From: an uncultured Gammaproteobacteria bacterium
GTDB lineage: Bacteria > Pseudomonadota > Gammaproteobacteria > UBA6429 > Thiohalophilaceae
DNA: 64,000 bases
Assembly: GCA_913064945.1 (NCBI GenBank)
Contig: CAJYAN010000004.1
Location: 50,001 to 114,000, forward strand
Reading direction: 5' to 3'
Each line of letters opens with the position of its first letter. Within the stretch, counting starts at the first letter, position 1. The position numbers and the translations under genes are program-made. Shown here piece by piece: positions 53,032 to 60,387 of the stretch. The notes under the pieces were generated by a model. The model was not told the origin of the DNA, searched no databases, and saw only the letters and a list, made by a program, of their open reading frames with translations.

Positions 53032-54303
53032 TCAGGAATGATAGCGCATCAGGGGGATAGTGATACAGGCGGTAACCCCGTGTGTCTTGCGCTCAAACAG
53101 AGTGAACTTGCCGCCGAAGCGCTCAATAATGGCATGACTCAGAAACAGGCCAATCCCCATTCCCTGTTGCTGTGGTTCGACGGGGGTCAGGCCTAATTGT
53201 TGACGGATGTCGGCATCAAGGCCAGGGCCGCGGTCATGGATTTCCAGATTTAACAGGTGGTTATCCCAGTTGGCAACGATTTCAATCTCTCCCGGTGAAA
53301 CCTGTACCGCATTGTCGAGTATATTATCGAGCGCCTGTTGCAGGGTGCGGTCCGCCAGTATGGCGGGGGACGATGTCGCCTCGGGCAGGTCGATGGTGAT
53401 GTGTGCCTGCGGGTGACGGTGATGACATTGTTGCAGCCAGTCGTTTAAAAACAGATGCACGGGCTGTGGGTGGCCGGCACTGGCGGGTAGATTGCCGGCA
53501 GCAGCGGAGAGGTTGGCGAGTGCCTCCTTGCAACGATTAACCTGTTGCTTGAGAGTCTTGAGCTGAGCCTGCTTTTCTGTCTCCGAAAGTGTCGGTTCCG
53601 ACAGCTCATCCACCAGTAGCGAGATCGTCGCCAATGGTGTGCCGAATTCGTGGGCCGTGGCGGCCGCCTGTGTTCCCAGTTCTAGCAGGCGTTCATCTCG
53701 CAGTGCCTTTTCTCTTGCCCGTGCCAGTTGTTGTTGGTGACGACGCAGGGCATTGCCCATGCCAACGACAAAATAGGCCACCAGCGTGGCGCTGACAATA
53801 AAGCCTAGCCACATACCAAAAATGTGTAGCCCAATCACCGAGGCATCATGATGGCGGTGCGGAATAATCAGTGGATAATGAAAACGGATTAGCAGGGAGT
53901 AACAGACAATGGTGGTCGCCGCGAGTATCCAGGTATGTCGTGCCGTGAGTATCGTTGCCGAGATGGTAATTGGCAGCAGGTATAAACCAGTAAAGGGGTT
54001 GCTGGCTCCGCCGGTGAGATAGAGCAACGCTGTCAGGGCGCTGACATCAACCAGCAACTGGATAAACAGCAGTGTCGGCGTGGCGGCCCGTTTACTGCGA
54101 ATAAACCACCAGGTCCAGCCATTGAACAGGGTCAATGTCCCAATGATGCCTACGGAGGAGAAATAGGGTACTTGAATTTGATAATGCAAGATGGCGATGA
54201 CAACGGCTGCGACATAGCCACTCATGGCAATGACACGGAGAAAAAACAGGCGCCACAAATTGGCATGATTCGCCTGGAGTGGCGTTTGTTCAGATCGCAG
54301 CAT
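53032..54303 (-). CDS. regB: Redox sensor histidine kinase RegB/PrrB
   Basis: The 423-residue product has about six membrane segments in residues 15-185, the ubiquinone-binding motif GGASNPF (98-104), the H-box AAATAHEFGTPLATI with His218, a cysteine at 258 in VNRCKEAL like the redox-active Cys of RegB, and an HATPase domain at the C-terminus. These are defining features of RegB. No Shine-Dalgarno precedes the ATG; a TAGAAT box ends 6 bp before it, so the mRNA may be leaderless. Two RegA-type boxes lie at 54339-54368 upstream. Confidence 0.93.
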   Translation of the reverse strand: MLRSEQTPLQANHANLWRLFFLRVIAMSGYVAAVVIAILHYQIQVPYFSSVGIIGTLTLFNGWTWWFIRSKRAATPTLLFIQLLVDVSALTALLYLTGGASNPFTGLYLLPITISATILTARHTWILAATTIVCYSLLIRFHYPLIIPHRHHDASVIGLHIFGMWLGFIVSATLVAYFVVGMGNALRRHQQQLARAREKALRDERLLELGTQAAATAHEFGTPLATISLLVDELSEPTLSETEKQAQLKTLKQQVNRCKEALANLSAAAGNLPASAGHPQPVHLFLNDWLQQCHHRHPQAHITIDLPEATSSPAILADRTLQQALDNILDNAVQVSPGEIEIVANWDNHLLNLEIHDRGPGLDADIRQQLGLTPVEPQQQGMGIGLFLSHAIIERFGGKFTLFERKTHGVTACITIPLMRYHS

Positions 54304-54338
54304 GGCGCAATTCTAACATCTGCCCGGTGCCCTCGGCT

Positions 54339-54368
54339 GCGACAATTTGTCGCGCGACACTGTGTCAC
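54339..54368. promoter_or_regulatory. Two tandem RegA-type boxes between regB and the small RNA
   Basis: Box 1 is GCGACAATTTGTCGC (54339-54353), a perfect 7-bp palindrome around one base. Box 2 is GCGAC-ACTGT-GTCAC (54354-54368), with one mismatch. Both match the GCGNC-N5-GNCGC type of consensus described for RegA/PrrA/RegR, and are exactly 15 bp apart. They lie about 43 and 58 bp upstream of the predicted regB start and about 59 and 44 bp upstream of the predicted small-RNA start. Confidence 0.7.
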
Positions 54369-54370
54369 AT

Positions 54371-54398
54371 TTGCAAACCGGGCCTCTGGCGCTAGAGT
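54371..54398 (+). promoter_or_regulatory. Plus-strand promoter of the predicted small RNA
   Basis: TTGCAA (54371-54376) and TAGAGT (54393-54398) are separated by 16 bp; the start would be about 54405. TTGCAA is palindromic. The two RegA boxes lie directly upstream. Confidence 0.6.
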
Positions 54399-54404
54399 AG
54401 CCCC

Positions 54405-54508
54405 ATCTTGTAAACATCGTTTAGGTCAAGATACTTGAACACCCCGCAACTCTACCTCTCACTTAGCGGGATCTCGCATTGCCTTTTCGAAGGGATGCGA
54501 TTTTTTTT
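54405..54508 (+). ncRNA. Predicted small RNA divergent from regB
   Basis: About 104 nt end at a strong intrinsic terminator: TCGCAT/ATGCGA with an inner CCTT-TTCG-AAGG hairpin and eight T residues (54474-54508). Upstream are two more hairpins: ATCTTG/CAAGAT enclosing TAAAC/GTTTA (54405-54432) and CCCGC/GCGGG (54443-54470), whose 18-nt loop carries the C/U-rich CTCTACCTCTCAC. No coding frame fits this span on the plus strand, and the neighbouring genes are on the minus strand, so this terminator serves no known gene. The arrangement is that of a free small RNA. Confidence 0.65.
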
Positions 54509-54520
54509 GCCTGTCGTTTG

Positions 54521-54754
54521 TTATTCAGTCGGGCGCGGCCTGACGCCAAGACTGATGAGCCTGGCGAGGAGTAAGATCCAGGGAGCGCCATGCAGGCATA
54601 GATCAAAAATATCGATGGGACGATGCAATTCACCACTGGCCAGCATGCGCAGTTTTTCCCAGACATGGGGCTCGGGTACAAAGGGTGCCAGCCCCAGGGT
54701 AAGGCAGGCAACCAGCAGCAGGCTGAGCGGGATACGATTGAGCCAGTTCAACAT
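54521..54754 (-). CDS. Small membrane protein, family of 70-80 residue 'RND transporter'-annotated proteins
   Basis: From ATG 54754 (MLNWLNRIPLSLLLVACL) the product has 77 residues with two hydrophobic segments (about 6-24 and 54-69) around a conserved polar part, EPHVWEKLRMLASGELHRPIDIFDL. Similar short proteins are often annotated as RND transporters, which the size does not support. It is 20 bp downstream of the ArsR-rhodanese gene in the same direction, so probably co-transcribed. The plus-strand small-RNA terminator ends 12 bp from its stop. Confidence 0.78.
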   Translation of the reverse strand: MLNWLNRIPLSLLLVACLTLGLAPFVPEPHVWEKLRMLASGELHRPIDIFDLCLHGAPWILLLARLISLGVRPRPTE

Positions 54755-54774
54755 AGCGATCTCATTTGTAATGT

Positions 54775-55440
54775 TTAAAGTGCGGTTTCGACAGGCATAC
54801 CCGCGGCCTTCCACTCGGGGTAGCCATCTTCCAGGCGACGAGCATCATAACCTTCACGACGCAATTTCTCCACGGCATCGTAGGACAGCATACAGTGAGG
54901 GCCACGGCAGTAAGCCACAACTTGTTGCCCGGGCGGCAACTCGGCAAGGCGCGCCTCTAGTTCATTGAGGGGGATGTTAATGGCCCCGCAAAGATGCCCT
55001 GCGCGGTACTCCTTTGCTGGCCGGACATCAACCACGGTCACCTGGGCGGTCTTGACGCGATCAAGTAATTCCCGCGCCGGGATGGCCTCAAGATCATCTT
55101 TGATGGTGAAGTAGTGGTGGATAAGTTGTTTGACCTCGGCGAGGTGGCTACTGCCAACGCGACGCAGAATCAGTAATAGCTGCACGACATCATCGCCTGA
55201 CAGGCGATAAAGGACCCGCTGGCCACGCTTGTCAGAGGTCACCAGTCCGGCCTGACGCAGTTGTTGCAGATGCTGTGAGGTATTTGCGACCGACAGGCGG
55301 CAAAGCGCCGCCAGTTCGTCGACGCCGCATTCCCGTTGCCCTAAAAACTCCAGTATTTCCAGTCGATTGGCATTACTCAGGGCCTTGCCGATACGGGCGA
55401 ATTGCTCAAATAGTTGCTGCTTGGGACCGGATTTAGGCAT
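54775..55440 (-). CDS. ArsR-family regulator fused to a rhodanese domain
   Basis: Residues about 12-105 are an ArsR winged helix (ALSNANRLEILEFLGQRECGVDEL, SVANTSQHLQQLRQAGLV) and 120-221 a rhodanese domain with the active cysteine C178 in VAYCRGPHC. C38 and C47 in the HTH part are candidate thiol or metal sites, but a pair like that of SqrR/BigR (near 41 and 107) is not seen. Such fusions are linked to sulfane-sulfur or persulfide sensing. The ATG is adjacent to an AT-rich region with three half-sites (55449-55483) that could be its operator. Confidence 0.88.
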   Translation of the reverse strand: MPKSGPKQQLFEQFARIGKALSNANRLEILEFLGQRECGVDELAALCRLSVANTSQHLQQLRQAGLVTSDKRGQRVLYRLSGDDVVQLLLILRRVGSSHLAEVKQLIHHYFTIKDDLEAIPARELLDRVKTAQVTVVDVRPAKEYRAGHLCGAINIPLNELEARLAELPPGQQVVAYCRGPHCMLSYDAVEKLRREGYDARRLEDGYPEWKAAGMPVETAL

Positions 55441-55448
55441 AAAATAAT

Positions 55449-55483
55449 ATTCAATTGATTACTTGAATTATGATTATATTCAA
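55449..55483. promoter_or_regulatory. Candidate operator of the ArsR-rhodanese regulator
   Basis: Three half-sites are regularly placed in inverted order: ATTCAA (55449-55454), TTGAAT (55463-55468) and ATTCAA (55478-55483), starting 14 and 15 bp apart. They lie in the divergent gap between the regulator (minus) and the desaturase-like gene (plus). The placement fits autoregulation, but the motif assignment is inferred. Confidence 0.5.
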
Positions 55484-55524
55484 TTTAAGCTGGGTTGCAA
55501 TATATTTTTTCACCGAGGTGTCCG

Positions 55525-56388
55525 ATGGATATTAATACATTTGTCATGCAGCACGAAAAGCTTATTCGTATGGGGTTCTTTTTCGGCATGTTGGCCGTGA
55601 TGGCACTATGGGAAATTCTGGCGCCAAGACGTGCCCTGACGGTCTCCAGGACCATCAGATGGGTGAGCAACCTGGGGCTGGTGTTTTTTAACAGTATTAT
55701 CCTACGTGTGCTGTTTCCCGCGGCCGCCGTGGGAATGGCGAGCTTTACCAGCCAGCTGGGGTGGGGGATTTTTAACTACTATGAGGCCCCCTTCTGGCTG
55801 GCCGTGGTTGTGTCTGTGGTCGCTATGGACTTTGTGATCTATCTGCAACACGTGTTAGTCCATGCGGTACCGGCACTTTGGCGCTTTCATCGCATGCACC
55901 ATGCCGATCTGGATTTTGATGTTACCACCGGGGCTCGTTTTCACCCCATTGAGATTCTTCTGTCCATGCTCATCAAGTTTGCCACTATCGTGGTGCTTGG
56001 TCCGCCTGTCGTCGCAGTAGTGATTTTTGAAGTGCTGCTGAATGCCACGGCAATGTTCAATCATAGTAATGCCCGTTTGCCATTGGGCCTGGATCGTATT
56101 TTGCGGCTGCTTGTTGTCACGCCCGACATGCACCGCGTACATCACTCTGTTGAAGATAATGAGGCCAATAGCAATTTTGGTTTTAATCTGCCGTGGTGGG
56201 ATCGCCTGTTTGGTACCTATATTGCGCAACCACGCGCGGGGCATGAGGGCATGACCATTGGTATTCACAAATACCGTGATCCCAGACAGGTGAGCTGGTT
56301 TCCCGGCATGATGTTGCTACCTTTCAAGGGTAAGGTCTCTGGTTATGCCATTAATCGGCGTGAATGGAGTAAGGCGGATGAAGCATAA
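55525..56388 (+). CDS. Sterol desaturase / fatty acid hydroxylase family protein
   Basis: The 287-residue product starts at ATG 55525 (MDINTFVMQHEKLIRMGFFF) with GAGGTG upstream; an earlier in-frame start at 55495 adds 10 residues but has no ribosome site. It has several membrane segments and the three histidine clusters of non-heme diiron membrane enzymes: HVLVH, HRMHH and HRVHH. Its substrate is unknown. It diverges from the ArsR-rhodanese gene and may be under its control. Confidence 0.87.
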   Translation: MDINTFVMQHEKLIRMGFFFGMLAVMALWEILAPRRALTVSRTIRWVSNLGLVFFNSIILRVLFPAAAVGMASFTSQLGWGIFNYYEAPFWLAVVVSVVAMDFVIYLQHVLVHAVPALWRFHRMHHADLDFDVTTGARFHPIEILLSMLIKFATIVVLGPPVVAVVIFEVLLNATAMFNHSNARLPLGLDRILRLLVVTPDMHRVHHSVEDNEANSNFGFNLPWWDRLFGTYIAQPRAGHEGMTIGIHKYRDPRQVSWFPGMMLLPFKGKVSGYAINRREWSKADEA

Positions 56389-56462
56389 TATGCGTGAAGT
56401 ATTATCGATAAGCGGCTTACATCGAGTGACAATAGTGAATTTTGTAAGGCGGAGGTGATAAG

Positions 56463-57428
56463 GTGCAGAAATTATTTCGCATGCTATTAGTGTTACTCCT
56501 GGGAGCAGGTATCATTGCCGCGATTGTCTATCGTGACCAGCTGGACGTCAGTGCACTGGAGGATTGGGTCAAAGGTGCCGGCGGTGCTGGGCCGCTTGTA
56601 TTTATGGGCATTTATATTCTTGGCACCTTGTTTTTCCTGCCCGGTTCGGTATTGACGCTGGCCGGAGGCGCCCTGTTCGGACCCGTTTTTGGTACTTTTT
56701 ATAACCTGACGGCGGCAACGATTGGGGCGATGATTTCATTTGTTATCGCCCGTTATCTGGCCCATGGCTGGGTGGAGCAGAAGACCGCGGGTCGCCTGAA
56801 ACAATTGAAGCAAGGTGTTGAAGCCGAGGGCTGGAAATTTGTGGCCTTTGTCCGCCTGGTGCCCCTGTTTCCCTTTAATCTATTGAATTATGCCCTGGGC
56901 TTAACCCGGATCAAATTCAGCCACTATTCGATTGCCACCTATATCTGCATGCTACCTGGCGCAATCGCCTATACCTATTTAGGTTATGCCGGTCGTGAAG
57001 CCATTGCGGGGGGCGAAGGTCTGGTGCAGAAAATCATGCTGGCCCTGGCGTTACTCGCCATGGTCAGTTTCTTGCCAAGCTTGATTGGACGCCTGCGACG
57101 TGGCCAGGTGATAGAGGTAACGACGTTAAAAGAAAGACAGCAGGCCAATAACGATACTCTGATACTGGATGTGCGTACACAAGCAGAGTTTGGCGGTAAT
57201 GAAGGACATATCGGAAATGCCATCAATATTCCGGTTGGTGAATTATCCCATCGTCTAGAGGAGCTAAATAGTCATATTGATAAACCTGTTGCGATTGTGT
57301 GTCATACAGACAAACGTTCCGCCAAGGCCGCCCGTATTTTGACAAAACATGGTTTTAGTCAGGTGGTTATCGTGAAAAATGGTATGACGGCCTGGAAGGC
57401 CGCGGGTTTTGATATAGTGATGATTTAG
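56463..57428 (+). CDS. VTT/TVP38-family membrane protein fused to rhodanese
   Basis: The 321-residue product has a signal-like hydrophobic start and a TVP38/TMEM64-type (VTT, formerly SNARE-associated) membrane domain to about residue 215, with FFLPGSVLTLAGGALFGPVFG and FVRLVPLFPFNLLNYALG. A C-terminal rhodanese domain (about 220-321) carries C287 in VAIVCHTDKRS. The start is GTG with GGCGGAGG upstream. The fusion puts a sulfur-transfer domain on the cytoplasmic side of a membrane protein. It is 60 bp upstream of the unknown 57488 gene on the same strand. Confidence 0.85.
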   Translation: MQKLFRMLLVLLLGAGIIAAIVYRDQLDVSALEDWVKGAGGAGPLVFMGIYILGTLFFLPGSVLTLAGGALFGPVFGTFYNLTAATIGAMISFVIARYLAHGWVEQKTAGRLKQLKQGVEAEGWKFVAFVRLVPLFPFNLLNYALGLTRIKFSHYSIATYICMLPGAIAYTYLGYAGREAIAGGEGLVQKIMLALALLAMVSFLPSLIGRLRRGQVIEVTTLKERQQANNDTLILDVRTQAEFGGNEGHIGNAINIPVGELSHRLEELNSHIDKPVAIVCHTDKRSAKAARILTKHGFSQVVIVKNGMTAWKAAGFDIVMI

Positions 57429-57487
57429 TGATATTCGCCTGTTATTCTTAAAAACAGTCAAATAGTATTCGAACGAATTGGCATCTG

Positions 57488-58045
57488 ATGAACGAGGCTG
57501 GCTTAATTAATACACCATCGTCTATTTTAGTACAGTGGCATGCCCATCCCATGAGCGCGCAGGAAGCCACGCGAGTTCTGCTTCATGGCCAGCATCTGCT
57601 TCAATCCCGCATTGGCAGAAAAAAATCGTACCTAATCCAGCTTCAGTTAATGTGCGCCCGTTATTGGCTGGGTGAGTTTGATCACTATGATTTTGAACTG
57701 ATGAGCAGGACAATGGGCTCGACGCGACGATTACAGGCACTATTATATCTCACCTATGGTCAATTGTTGATTTCCTGCAAAAGCCAGGAGGCCTTCGGTT
57801 ATCTGGACCGTGGCCAGCGTCTGGCAGATGGCATCGTCAAGCCGGAGGATTATTTTATTATTTTTAATCGTCACCATGATTTGCGTAGCCTGAAATTATC
57901 AGGAAATGCCTGCAACGGTCTCAGTTTACAGTCCTTGTTGACGGAGGCGGCGGTTATCGATAAGTTCAACCCCGGCCGTGAAGTTGAAATGATCTTCCGA
58001 CCGGCAGAAATCGACACCTTACTAAAAAATACACGGAATGAATGA
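57488..58045 (+). CDS. Uncharacterised protein ahead of the radical SAM gene
   Basis: The 185-residue product (MNEAGLINTPSSILVQWHAHP...) is soluble, with no known domain recognised. Aromatic and Arg-rich patches include QLMCARYWLGEFDHYDFELM and GYLDRGQRLADGIVKPEDYF. Its TGA overlaps the ATG of the radical SAM gene by four bases (ATGA), so it is translationally coupled. Linkage to an arsenosugar-type cluster suggests a shared pathway, but the function is unknown. Confidence 0.72.
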   Translation: MNEAGLINTPSSILVQWHAHPMSAQEATRVLLHGQHLLQSRIGRKKSYLIQLQLMCARYWLGEFDHYDFELMSRTMGSTRRLQALLYLTYGQLLISCKSQEAFGYLDRGQRLADGIVKPEDYFIIFNRHHDLRSLKLSGNACNGLSLQSLLTEAAVIDKFNPGREVEMIFRPAEIDTLLKNTRNE

Positions 58046-59007
58046 TGCACGCAACTTTGCCACTATTGCAAACGACAGACTTCCCCCCGCTTCGCCGTGG
58101 CAAACTGGAAACGCTGCAGGTTAATTTAGGTTATCGATGTAACCAGCAATGTCTTCATTGCCATGTCAATGCCGGACCGAAGCGTAAGGAAAATATGACG
58201 GCGGAGACTGTCAATGACGTTATCGAATTTGTCGCAAAGAGTGGCATAAAAAAAATGGACCTGACCGGTGGCGCACCGGAACTGAATCCTGAATATCGTC
58301 GTTTAGTGGAAACAGTCCGTGCGCTGGATGTCCATGTGATTGATCGCTGCAACCTGAGTATTTTGCTTGAGCCCGGGCAGGAGGATTTAGCCGATTTCTT
58401 TGTGACAAATAAAATTGAGGTCGTGGCTTCACTTCCTTGTTATTCAAAAGAAAATGTGGATGGTCAGCGTGGCAAGGGTGTTTTCGAAAAAAGTATTGAG
58501 GCATTGCAGAAGTTGAATCGCCTGGGGTATGGGCATACAGATCGAGAATTGAAAATTAACCTTGTCTATAACCCCACGGGCCCTTTTTTACCACCGCCAC
58601 AGCAACAACTGGAGCTGGATTATAAAAAAGAGCTTTTAGAAAAGCATGGTATCGTTTTTAATTCTCTCTATACCCTGGCCAATATGCCGATCCAGCGCTT
58701 TGGCAGTACCTTGATCTCCCGGGGTGAGTTCAAACAATATATGCAATTATTAAAGACGGCACATCAAGCTGATAATTGTCAGCACGTCATGTGTCGAAAT
58801 ATGCTGAGTATTAATTGGCAAGGCTATGTCTATGATTGCGATTTTAATCAGATGCTGGAATTACCGCTGGCAATACCTAATCGAGCACGCACACATATAA
58901 GTGAAATCGCTAATGAAGTCCTGGATAATTTGCCGGTTATAATCGCCGATCACTGTTATGGTTGCACGGCAGGTCAGGGAAGTAGCTGCGGCGGTGCCTT
59001 AACTTAA
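58042..59007 (+). CDS. arsS: Radical SAM enzyme, ArsS-like (arsenosugar biosynthesis)
   Basis: The 321-residue product has the radical SAM iron-sulfur motif C-x3-C-x2-C (CNQQCLHC) at about 33-40, the GGAPELNP segment typical of this group, and a C-terminal cysteine cluster, CYGCTAGQGSSCGG. This layout matches proteins annotated ArsS, proposed to make arsenosugar intermediates. No arsM was found in this window, so the substrate is uncertain. ATG 58042 and 58045 are both possible starts. It is followed by two glycosyltransferase-like genes. Confidence 0.85.
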   Translation: MMHATLPLLQTTDFPPLRRGKLETLQVNLGYRCNQQCLHCHVNAGPKRKENMTAETVNDVIEFVAKSGIKKMDLTGGAPELNPEYRRLVETVRALDVHVIDRCNLSILLEPGQEDLADFFVTNKIEVVASLPCYSKENVDGQRGKGVFEKSIEALQKLNRLGYGHTDRELKINLVYNPTGPFLPPPQQQLELDYKKELLEKHGIVFNSLYTLANMPIQRFGSTLISRGEFKQYMQLLKTAHQADNCQHVMCRNMLSINWQGYVYDCDFNQMLELPLAIPNRARTHISEIANEVLDNLPVIIADHCYGCTAGQGSSCGGALT

Positions 59008-59010
59008 AGA

Positions 59011-59685
59011 ATGCAGTTCTCTTTCATCATCCCCACTTTCAATGAAGCTGCAGAGTTGCCGCAGCTTGTTTCTGAGCTACAAAGAATTCATGCCCTGGGT
59101 CATGAAGTGATTATTGTTGATGGTGGCAGTCAGGACATGACTGTCGAGGTGCTTGTAAGGGAAGGTTATCATGTTATCGGCAACCCGCCTGGCAGGGCAA
59201 AACAAATGAATTCCGGTGCGTGTGAGGCAAAAAACGATGTGTTGGTATTTTTGCACGCAGACACAAGATTGCCTGTAGATGCATTCTCGAAAATGATGCA
59301 AGCATGTCAACACAACTCCTGGGGCAGATTCGATGTTGCCTTTACTGAGACGGGATTTCTTTTTAAAGTGATCGCGGCGATGATGAATTTCCGGTCTCGC
59401 ATAACTGGGGTGGCGACTGGTGATCAATGTATTTTTGTGCGAAAAAATATCTTTGAACAGGTCGGGAGATTTCCTGATATTTCTTTAATGGAAGATGTCG
59501 CATTAAGCAAGAAATTAAAAAAGATTGCCTCTCCAGCTTGTCTTGATGTCTGTGTCATCACATCTGCTCGGCGCTGGAAGCAAAAAGGTATTCTACGAAC
59601 AATCATTTTGATGTGGTATTTGAGACTGGCGTATTTTCTGGGTGTCGCGCCGAATAAACTACATCAGCTCTACTACGATAAATGA
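59011..59685 (+). CDS. Family 2 glycosyltransferase (TIGR04283-like)
   Basis: The 224-residue product has a GT-A fold start (FIIPTFNEAAELPQLVSEL), DGGSQDMT, HADTRLP and a hydrophobic C-terminus; TIGR04283 enzymes are often linked to ArsS. It starts 4 bp after arsS and its TGA overlaps the next ATG by four bases. The donor and acceptor are unknown. Confidence 0.82.
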   Translation: MQFSFIIPTFNEAAELPQLVSELQRIHALGHEVIIVDGGSQDMTVEVLVREGYHVIGNPPGRAKQMNSGACEAKNDVLVFLHADTRLPVDAFSKMMQACQHNSWGRFDVAFTETGFLFKVIAAMMNFRSRITGVATGDQCIFVRKNIFEQVGRFPDISLMEDVALSKKLKKIASPACLDVCVITSARRWKQKGILRTIILMWYLRLAYFLGVAPNKLHQLYYDK

Positions 59686-60278
59686 GCCACCGTTATCCAG
59701 ATACAGCGCTACTGGTGTTTGCCAAGGCGCCCGAACCCGGCAAGGTAAAAACACGTCTCATACCGCTGCTGGGCAAAGTAGCGGCGAGTGAATTCTATTC
59801 TAAAATGGCCTCGGATATCATTTCGCGTCTTGCCGAGAGCAAACTTTGCCCAATGATTCTTTACTGCCACCCGGATACGACGCATCTATTTTTTGAACAG
59901 CATGCAAAAAAATTTAATCTGAAGTTAAGGTCGCAACAGGGTATGAATCTTGGTGAAAGGATGTTTCATGCGGTTAAGTGGGCTCTGGATTCCTCGTCAA
60001 AAGTCATCATTATCGGTACGGACTGTCCTTCATATTCAGCACACTATATTGAAGAAGCCGTAAACCAGCTGGATAAATATGCTGTCGTTGTAGGGCCAGC
60101 AACGGATGGTGGCTATGTACTTATTGGAATGAAGCAAGCTCACCATCAACTTTTTAGCGACATCGAGTGGGGTACTAATACGGTGCTACAGGCGACAGTG
60201 ACAAAAATAAAAGAAAATAAACTAAGTTATTTTTTACTCTCACCATTGAATGATATTGATGAGCCAGGTGATTTGTAG
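59682..60278 (+). CDS. TIGR04282/DUF2064 glycosyltransferase-like protein
   Basis: The 198-residue product has the nucleotide-sugar-transferase-like start [37 protein letters not shown] and [13 protein letters not shown]. This DUF2064 layout is typical of TIGR04282 proteins that accompany TIGR04283 and ArsS. The ATG overlaps the previous stop. It is the last gene of the cluster; the tRNA-Pro and ispB follow on the opposite strand. Confidence 0.82.
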   Translation: MSHRYPDTALLVFAKAPEPGKVKTRLIPLLGKVAASEFYSKMASDIISRLAESKLCPMILYCHPDTTHLFFEQHAKKFNLKLRSQQGMNLGERMFHAVKWALDSSSKVIIIGTDCPSYSAHYIEEAVNQLDKYAVVVGPATDGGYVLIGMKQAHHQLFSDIEWGTNTVLQATVTKIKENKLSYFLLSPLNDIDEPGDL

Positions 60279-60302
60279 TTTTTATGAAGCTAAACACGTA
60301 AA

Positions 60303-60380
<78 letters not shown>

Positions 60381-60387
60381 TGTTGAT

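Noticed and set aside
54435-54968. 177-codon plus-strand frame over the small RNA and two genes
   Set aside because: It runs antisense to two recognised genes and crosses the terminator with eight T residues, and its sequence resembles no family.
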